Shown: positions 7,233 to 12,467 of the stretch, one piece after another | Layout of the letters: each line of letters opens with the position of its first letter | Numbering within the stretch: position 1 is the first letter of the stretch | DNA from: Chloroflexota bacterium | GTDB lineage: Bacteria; Chloroflexota; Anaerolineae; Anaerolineales; Anaerolineaceae | Length of the DNA: 12,467 nt | Reading direction: 5' to 3' | Assembly: GCA_023434145.1 (NCBI GenBank) | Contig: JAEYTI010000313.1 | Location: 1-12,467, forward strand | The notes under the pieces: generated by a model | The model's input: the letters and a program-made list of their open reading frames with translations, nothing else | Told to the model about the DNA's origin: nothing | Databases searched by the model: none | Made by a program: the position numbers and the translations under genes

Positions 7233-8828
7233 CAAGCCTCCCCGCTGCAGGAAATTCATTCCCTGGGTTCTGGCCCATGGAGCAGCTCAGACACCTGGCA
7301 GTGCCGGGTGCCGACCCGTTACGATACGGTCACCATCAACAGCGGCGATACCGTCACCCTGGATAGCGCCGGTGCGGCGCTGAGTCTGACGACTGCCGGT
7401 GCGCTGACCGTGAGCGGCAGCAATCCCCTGGCTGTGTCTGGTGATTGGACACTGACCGGCAGCTTTTCGCCCGGCAGCGGCACGGTCACCTTCGACGGCG
7501 GTGGAACGCAGACTCTGGCTGGCGATACGCTGTTTCATAACCTGGTAATTGGCAGCCATTCGATCCTCACCACCAGCAGTACAGTCAGCCTGACCGGAAC
7601 GCTGACCAATCTCGGCTGGACCCGTGAGACCCGGCCTATCAGCGGCGCCGAAAGCGTTTCATACAACTTGGGTGAGATGAGCCTGGATATCTCCAACCCG
7701 GGCACGTTGACCAGCCTGCAAGTCACGCGCAGAGACACCAACTATCCGGGCAACACGCCGGCCGAACTGCAAAGCGGGCGCTACTGGTCGCTGACGCCGA
7801 ATGCTGGTGCGGCAGGCTTCAACATCAGCCTGACCCTACCCGTCAGCCCCCCCACGACACCGTCCTACAAGGTTTGCCGGTACGCCGGTCCCGGCTGGGA
7901 CTGCTCCCAGTCCTCTCGAACCGCTACGAGTGTTACCCGAGAGGGGATTACACAATTTTCCGACTGGACCGTGCTGCGGCTCGTCGACACTCAGATGGAG
8001 CTGCGATTGGACAAAACCTCCACCACCTACGGTGACCCGGTGACATTGACCGCTACGTTGACGGCTAGCTCGGGTGTTCCAACTGGGATGGTGGCATTTT
8101 ATGATGGAGCGACGCTTTTGGGAACTGGGATCCTGGATGGAAACGGGCAAGCGACTTTTAGCACCAGTGCGCTCGGGGCCGGAACCCATGATCTTACCGC
8201 TCAGTATGCCGGCGAAGGAGCATTTGCCTCGTCCAGTGATACACTGACGGGCGGTCTGGTGGTGAGCAAAGCGACCCCCACGGTTACATTCAACCTGGAG
8301 AGCGCGCCTGTGACATATGATGGCGCGCCCCATCCAGTGTCGTTAGAGATTGCAGCATCTTCTGTACCGGGTTCGGTCAGTAATATTCAGTACAATGGTT
8401 TGGTGACCCCGCCAACCAATGCAGGCAACATCGCCATTACCGCTGACTTCATCCCCACCGACACAGAAAATTATCGTACCCTCACCGGCCTTTCTGTGGG
8501 GATTTTCGTGTTCCAAAAAGCCTCGTTAACCGTCACCGCCGATAACCAGAGCAAAATCTTCGGTGCAAATACCCCCTTCCCCCCACTGACATATACGATC
8601 ACCGGCTTTGTGAACGGCGAGGAAAATATGCATTTCGTAAGCGGCGAGCCGCTACTGGCCACCACCGCCGCCGCGAACAGCCCGGTTGGTGTATATCTGA
8701 GCACCATCACCCAGAACAGCGATCCGCTGAAAAAGCTGACCACTGCCAACTACACATTCACCTTTGTGAACGGCAAATTGACCATCACAGGAGAAACGCT
8801 TTTCCTCCCCGTGATTCTGGCTCCTTAG
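5581..8828 (+). pseudogene. FG-GAP/VCBS repeat surface protein with Ig-like and MBG domains, 5'-truncated and frameshifted
   Basis: This encodes most of a large exported protein, probably a surface adhesin or matrix component. The first frame begins mid-repeat (DGMLDLATANF at 5581) with no signal peptide. At 5692-5694 one base is missing, moving coding from the 5587 frame to the frame ending at 8828; restoring it gives ATG-PIALATGDFNRDGKLDL. The downstream frame is open for 1,021 codons from a GTG at 5763. Twelve repeats fill its first half. Residues 500-740, numbered from 5763, are Gly/Ser/Thr-rich and beta-like (GSGTVTFDGGGTQTLAG). An Ig-like domain covers about 745-835 (YGDPVTLTATL, GTHDLTAQYAG) and two MBG-type domains about 838-920 and 921-1010. 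The protein ends FLPVILAP, typical in my recollection of exported Anaerolineae proteins; no LPXTG sorting signal follows. If the frameshift is a sequencing error the gene is still headless. The 1,021-codon frame staying open argues for recent damage. No ribosome-binding site or promoter is evident for an internal start. Confidence 0.8.
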
Positions 8829-8869
8829 CAAATCGGTCTTTTGAAGGACTGCCCGCTTTATTGATGATG

Positions 8870-8901
8870 CCAAACTTGAGAACTCGTCCTCTCGAGTTTG
8901 G
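8870..8901. repeat. Inverted repeat between the FG-GAP gene and the transposase relic
   Basis: CCAAACTTGAG (8870-8880) and CTCGAGTTTGG (8891-8901) are reverse complements except at one base, with a 10-nt loop. An alternative inner pairing, AACTCG (8881-8886) with CGAGTT (8893-8898), is perfect. It begins 41 nt after the FG-GAP stop. It is not followed by a T tract, so it is not a classical intrinsic terminator, though it could be a bidirectional structure or a junction scar. Confidence 0.45.
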
Positions 8902-8946
8902 TCGTGAAAAAGTCTCGATATTTGAAAGGGATACGGACTTCTCAAC

Positions 8947-9563
8947 CAGTCTTCCTTTTAACTCATGCAGCGCCGAATATGCCATTTCCTGGTTTCTTGC
9001 TCCCACCTGCATCACCGGAATGATCTTCGTCTTTGCATCGCTGGCAATCACAGCCACATATCCTGGCCTCGATCTTTCACATTGGTCCATAATTCATCCA
9101 ACTGCACATGCACTAACACAAACTCTGCCATGAACCGCTCGTGCAGCTTATTTCCCTGTATCCCGCTCCGACACAGCCAGGTACAGATGATAATCTCCCG
9201 CACCCCGAATACCTGTCCCAGCGCAGATACCTCTATCCCCAATGCTAATAACCACAATATTTTCTCAACCAGGTCCGAGTGGCTTTTCAGCCGATACAGG
9301 ATCGTGTTCCGTCGAACTGTGAATTTCTTTCCACACGCCTGGCACTTTATATCCTGGATCGTCTCTCGATTCCCATGTGTTCCATATCCGACCAGCGCAT
9401 GGGTCCCTTCATCGATAATCCCATAATAGCCACAACGGTTATTTGGGCAGAAGGATTCTTCCGTCTGAACTTCCTTCTTTCGCCCTCCCCGCCCCTTGTG
9501 CGTAACTGCCACGATTCCGGTTTTATCAGATAAGTTATCAACTGCGAAGTGTGGTCGTACCAT
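8947..9563 (-). pseudogene. IS1-like transposase relic, N-terminal half, frameshifted
   Basis: Reading leftward from ATG 9563 (MVRPHFAVDNL) the product has a zinc-finger-like InsA region (CPNNRCGYYG then IKCQACGKKFTVRRNT), a helix-turn-helix-like stretch (LLALGIEVSALGQVFGVREI) and the first catalytic-Asp block VQLDELWTNVKDRGQDMWL. That frame stops at 9048-9050. Homology resumes in another frame (SDAKTKIIPVMQVGARNQ...ALHELKGRL), which overlaps it near 9054, so an indel has broken the gene. After about 8947 family resemblance ends, before the second catalytic Asp and the Glu, and the frame runs into unrelated sequence. The element is therefore inactive. An in-frame ATG at 9632 would add 23 residues, but 9563 fits the family better. 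The gene diverges from the LAL regulator, whose start is 63 nt away. Confidence 0.82.
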
Positions 9564-9626
9564 ATAATTGTCTATAGAGGGAATCGCCCATTGGCACATC
9601 CTTCCACTAGTAACCGAGACGATCAC

Positions 9627-12455
9627 ATGCAACCGGAAAATACACTCATTCGCACGAAGTTATGCCAACCCTTCACCCGACCAGGGTTCGTTACCCGTCC
9701 GCGACTTCAGGCACGTATTACAGCCGGTCTTCAAGGCCCACTAACACTGGTTGTCGCCCCTGCTGGTTTTGGGAAAACAACCCTGGTGGCAGCATGCTTA
9801 ACGGACTGTTGCCGAAAAGCAGCCTGGCTGTCTCTCGATATGGAGGACAACCGACCCGGGCGTTTCCTGCATTATCTGGTCGCTGCCTTGCAAGTGGCTG
9901 ACCACACCATTGGTGTTAAAGTGGCACAGCTCATGGCCGAGACTGACCAGGCATCGTCCGAAACAATCCTAACTGGTCTGATCAACGATTTAGATCTTGC
10001 CAAAACAGAAATTACCCTGGTACTGGATGATTACCAGTACATTCGCAGCCAGGCAGTGCATGAGGCAGTAACTTTCTTACTCGACCATTGCCCGAATTCC
10101 TTCCATATGGTGATCGCGACCCGTTCAGATCCTCCGCTGCCTTTAGCACGCTTGCGCGCACGCAGTCACCTGGTCGAGATACGCGCCGCTGATCTCCGCT
10201 TCACGCCCGCCGAGGCGAACCAGTTCCTGAATGATGTCATGGGGCTCCACCTGGAGACAGCCTTAATGGATGTGCTCGAAGCGCGCACGGAAGGCTGGAT
10301 TGCCGGTCTGCAGCTGGCGTCGATTGCGTTGCAATCGCAGCTCTCCATGCGCGATCACAGAGACGTGCGCGGGTTTATCGAAGCATTTTCGGGCACAAAC
10401 CGCTATATTCTTGACTATCTAATTGAAGAAGTCCTAGCCAGCCAGTCCGAAGAAGTCCAACGTTTTCTTCTATGCACTTCAATTTTAGAGCGCATGACCA
10501 CTCCACTGTGCGAGGAGGTTCTGAAAGCTGTACGTACAGAAGATTGGAACCATGTCTGGCCATCTGCCAACCCAAACAGCACCCAGCCCATCCTTACGTA
10601 TCTGGAACGCGCAAATCTCTTCCTGGTGTCTTTGGATGATGAGCGGAAATGGTACCGCTATCACCACCTTTTTGCCGACCTGCTACGCCACCAGCTAAAC
10701 CAGCTCCACCCGGGCATATCTCCTTGCCTGCATGCCAGGGCGGCTGCCTGGTATGAAACCAACGGTTTCCATGAAGAGGCGATCCACCATACCCTGGCTG
10801 CCGGAGATTATTCGGAAGCCGCCCGTCTAGTAGAAGCGGTCGCCGAAAATGCCTGGCTCGACGGGCAGTATGCCAGTATCCTGACCTGGACGAAATCGAT
10901 CCCCCTTGAATTGATACACAGCCGCCCCTGGCTGTGTATCTGGAATGCCTGGGCGTCTACCCAAATGGGCGATTATCAGATGATCGATCAGTGGATCACC
11001 GCAGCCGAACTGGCTGCCAACCAACAATATGGCGAACGATCTTCTATCGCTGCTTCGGATGCCAATCCGGATGCTCAAGCGTTGATGAATGAAATCGCTG
11101 CACTGCGCGCATTCTCTGTCAGCTTTTTGAAAGATTATGAACGGGCTATTGAACTGGCCGAAACCGTTTTGAAAAATCCGCCGATAAAAAATAGAAAAGT
11201 GGCCCAGTTCACCCGATGCAATCTCCTTCATCTTTTGAGCTCCATGTATTTTGCAACAGGCGATCTAATAAAGGCAGAGCAAACCTGCCGGGAAACCATT
11301 GAACTGGCAAACGCGATGGACTTCATACTTCGCCTGATCCACTGCACCAATAAGCTTATCCTTATCCATACCGCAAACGGGCATCTTCACCGCTCAAACC
11401 AGCTGATCGAAGAGACCCTGTCGTTTTTGCAAAAGCAGGGTTTCCAGGACTATTTTGCCGTTTTACAACTCTATTTTCGCAAGATCGAACTGTTGTATGA
11501 ATGGAATCAGCTCGAGGAATATCAACGCCTGGTTGAATTCGTCCTCGAACAGAAACCGCCAATTGATATCCTCTACTTACTGGTCGATTCCGATAATATC
11601 CAGGCGCTGGATCTCATGTTTCACCAGGATTACAGTGGATCCCAGGACGCTCTGAACAATGCGCGCACGCTTTCCCGCAAGTCGTATATATGGGAAGGCC
11701 TGACCTGGCCATCCGAGGCACTCCAGGTTAGGCTCTGGCTGAAGAAGGGCGAGCTCAGGCTGGCGGTGGAATGGGCTTCTCAAAAGGCAGCAGACCATGA
11801 GATTATTCTGCGATTTTCAGATGAAACCCGAGCGATTGCCCTGGGACGAATCCTCCTGGCACAGAATGCCTACCAGGATGCGCGCTCTGTGCTCAACAGG
11901 CTGTCCCCTTCTGCCGAAGCAGAAGAAAGAAACGGCAGCCTGATTAGCATTTATGCGCTCAGAGCCATCGCTTTCCTTGGCATGGAGGAAAACAAACAAG
12001 CCGTTGCGGAAGTTGAGAAGGCGCTCGCTCTGGCCGAGCCGGAAGGTTATGTTCGCACCTTCCTCGACGAAGGCCATCCCATGGGGATGCTTCTGGCACA
12101 GGTTGCTAACAATTCATCATCACCCCACAAAACATATGCGCTCCGTCTTCTCACTGCAATCCGGGAAGAACAAGGAAGTGTAAAATCAAATAGCCAACGG
12201 AACGTTTCTGCCAGAGATCAAGCAGCGCCCCTTTCCCGCGAGGCCAGCGCTGTGCTGGTCGAACCGTTAAGTCAGCGTGAGTTGGAAGTGCTTCATCTCA
12301 TGGCTTTGGGCAGGACGAACCAGGAAATCGCTAAGCAGCTCATCGTGGCCACGGGCACTGTCAAAGCCCACGCAGCCAGTATCTATCGCAAGCTGGATGC
12401 TGCCAACCGGACCGAGGCAGTTGCTCGGGCCCGGCAGCTGGGTATGCTTCCCTAA
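9627..12455 (+). CDS. LuxR-family transcriptional regulator of the MalT/LAL (STAND ATPase) type
   Basis: The product is a 942-residue large ATP-binding LuxR regulator. The N-terminus LIRTKLCQPFTRPGFVTRPRL is the usual LAL opening, followed by Walker A APAGFGKTT (44-52) and Walker B ITLVLDDYQY (about 129-138). Further STAND features are RSDPPLPLARLRAR and EGWIAGLQLAS. The middle 450 residues are helical and TPR-like (for example AARAAAWYETNGFHEEAIHH-type repeats; here HARAAAWYETNGFHEEAIHH), probably the ligand or partner sensor. The C-terminal 62 residues are a complete LuxR/GerE helix-turn-helix: LSQRELEVLHLMALGRTNQE, then IAKQLIVATGTVKAHAASIY. By analogy with MalT, ATP and inducer binding would drive oligomerisation and transcription activation; the inducer and targets are unknown. 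ATG 9627 is chosen over the in-frame GTG at 9549 because the family starts there and the upstream 26 codons overlap the transposase relic. No good Shine-Dalgarno is visible, and the regulator lies at the window edge with only 12 nt after it. Confidence 0.93.
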   Translation: MQPENTLIRTKLCQPFTRPGFVTRPRLQARITAGLQGPLTLVVAPAGFGKTTLVAACLTDCCRKAAWLSLDMEDNRPGRFLHYLVAALQVADHTIGVKVAQLMAETDQASSETILTGLINDLDLAKTEITLVLDDYQYIRSQAVHEAVTFLLDHCPNSFHMVIATRSDPPLPLARLRARSHLVEIRAADLRFTPAEANQFLNDVMGLHLETALMDVLEARTEGWIAGLQLASIALQSQLSMRDHRDVRGFIEAFSGTNRYILDYLIEEVLASQSEEVQRFLLCTSILERMTTPLCEEVLKAVRTEDWNHVWPSANPNSTQPILTYLERANLFLVSLDDERKWYRYHHLFADLLRHQLNQLHPGISPCLHARAAAWYETNGFHEEAIHHTLAAGDYSEAARLVEAVAENAWLDGQYASILTWTKSIPLELIHSRPWLCIWNAWASTQMGDYQMIDQWITAAELAANQQYGERSSIAASDANPDAQALMNEIAALRAFSVSFLKDYERAIELAETVLKNPPIKNRKVAQFTRCNLLHLLSSMYFATGDLIKAEQTCRETIELANAMDFILRLIHCTNKLILIHTANGHLHRSNQLIEETLSFLQKQGFQDYFAVLQLYFRKIELLYEWNQLEEYQRLVEFVLEQKPPIDILYLLVDSDNIQALDLMFHQDYSGSQDALNNARTLSRKSYIWEGLTWPSEALQVRLWLKKGELRLAVEWASQKAADHEIILRFSDETRAIALGRILLAQNAYQDARSVLNRLSPSAEAEERNGSLISIYALRAIAFLGMEENKQAVAEVEKALALAEPEGYVRTFLDEGHPMGMLLAQVANNSSSPHKTYALRLLTAIREEQGSVKSNSQRNVSARDQAAPLSREASAVLVEPLSQRELEVLHLMALGRTNQEIAKQLIVATGTVKAHAASIYRKLDAANRTEAVARARQLGMLP

Positions 12456-12467
12456 CCCCCTCCTCGC

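Overview
The window looks like a stretch of a Chloroflexota genome, most likely Anaerolineae-like. This is an inference from gene content: a large LuxR/MalT-type (LAL) regulator, a secreted FG-GAP/Ig-like/MBG protein ending in the hydrophobic tail FLPVILAP (a C-terminus I associate with exported Anaerolineae proteins), and relics of an IS1-like transposase. All intact genes read on the + strand. The only credible minus-strand coding sequence is two transposase fragments, one near each end.

Layout. 1-882 has no intact gene. It holds a probable terminator hairpin (161-188) for a gene off the left edge, a decayed transposase 3' end on the minus strand (276-509), and about 370 nt of unassigned sequence. 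929-3442 is a two-gene unit with a 9-nt gap: a zinc-independent medium-chain quinone-oxidoreductase-like enzyme, and a class I cysteine desulfurase fused to a C-terminal rhodanese domain. 3506-5260 is a two-component system: an OmpR/PhoB-type response regulator and a histidine kinase with almost no extracytoplasmic sensor. The regulator has a -10-like TATACT so close to its ATG that a leaderless transcript is plausible. 5261-5580 is AT-rich intergenic sequence with a palindrome and a weak terminator-like hairpin.

5581-8828 is a long surface or secreted protein gene. Twelve FG-GAP/VCBS-type calcium-loop repeats are followed by a beta-rich middle, one Ig-like domain and two MBG-like domains. 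It has no N-terminus or signal peptide and carries a one-base frameshift near 5692, so it is called a pseudogene. A degraded transposase 5' half follows on the minus strand (8947-9563, internally frameshifted). The LAL regulator (9627-12455) starts 63 nt from it and diverges from it.

How the parts fit. The oxidoreductase and the desulfurase-rhodanese fusion probably share a transcript, and the fusion would pass a persulfide from its desulfurase cysteine to its own rhodanese cysteine. The two-component pair is a self-contained signalling unit with no target gene identifiable here. The most notable large-scale pattern is that the two transposase relics have the same orientation and are complementary: the 5' half is on the right and the 3' end on the left, with about 8.4 kb of unrelated genes between them. 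This suggests either one disrupted element or two related copies that once bracketed the segment.
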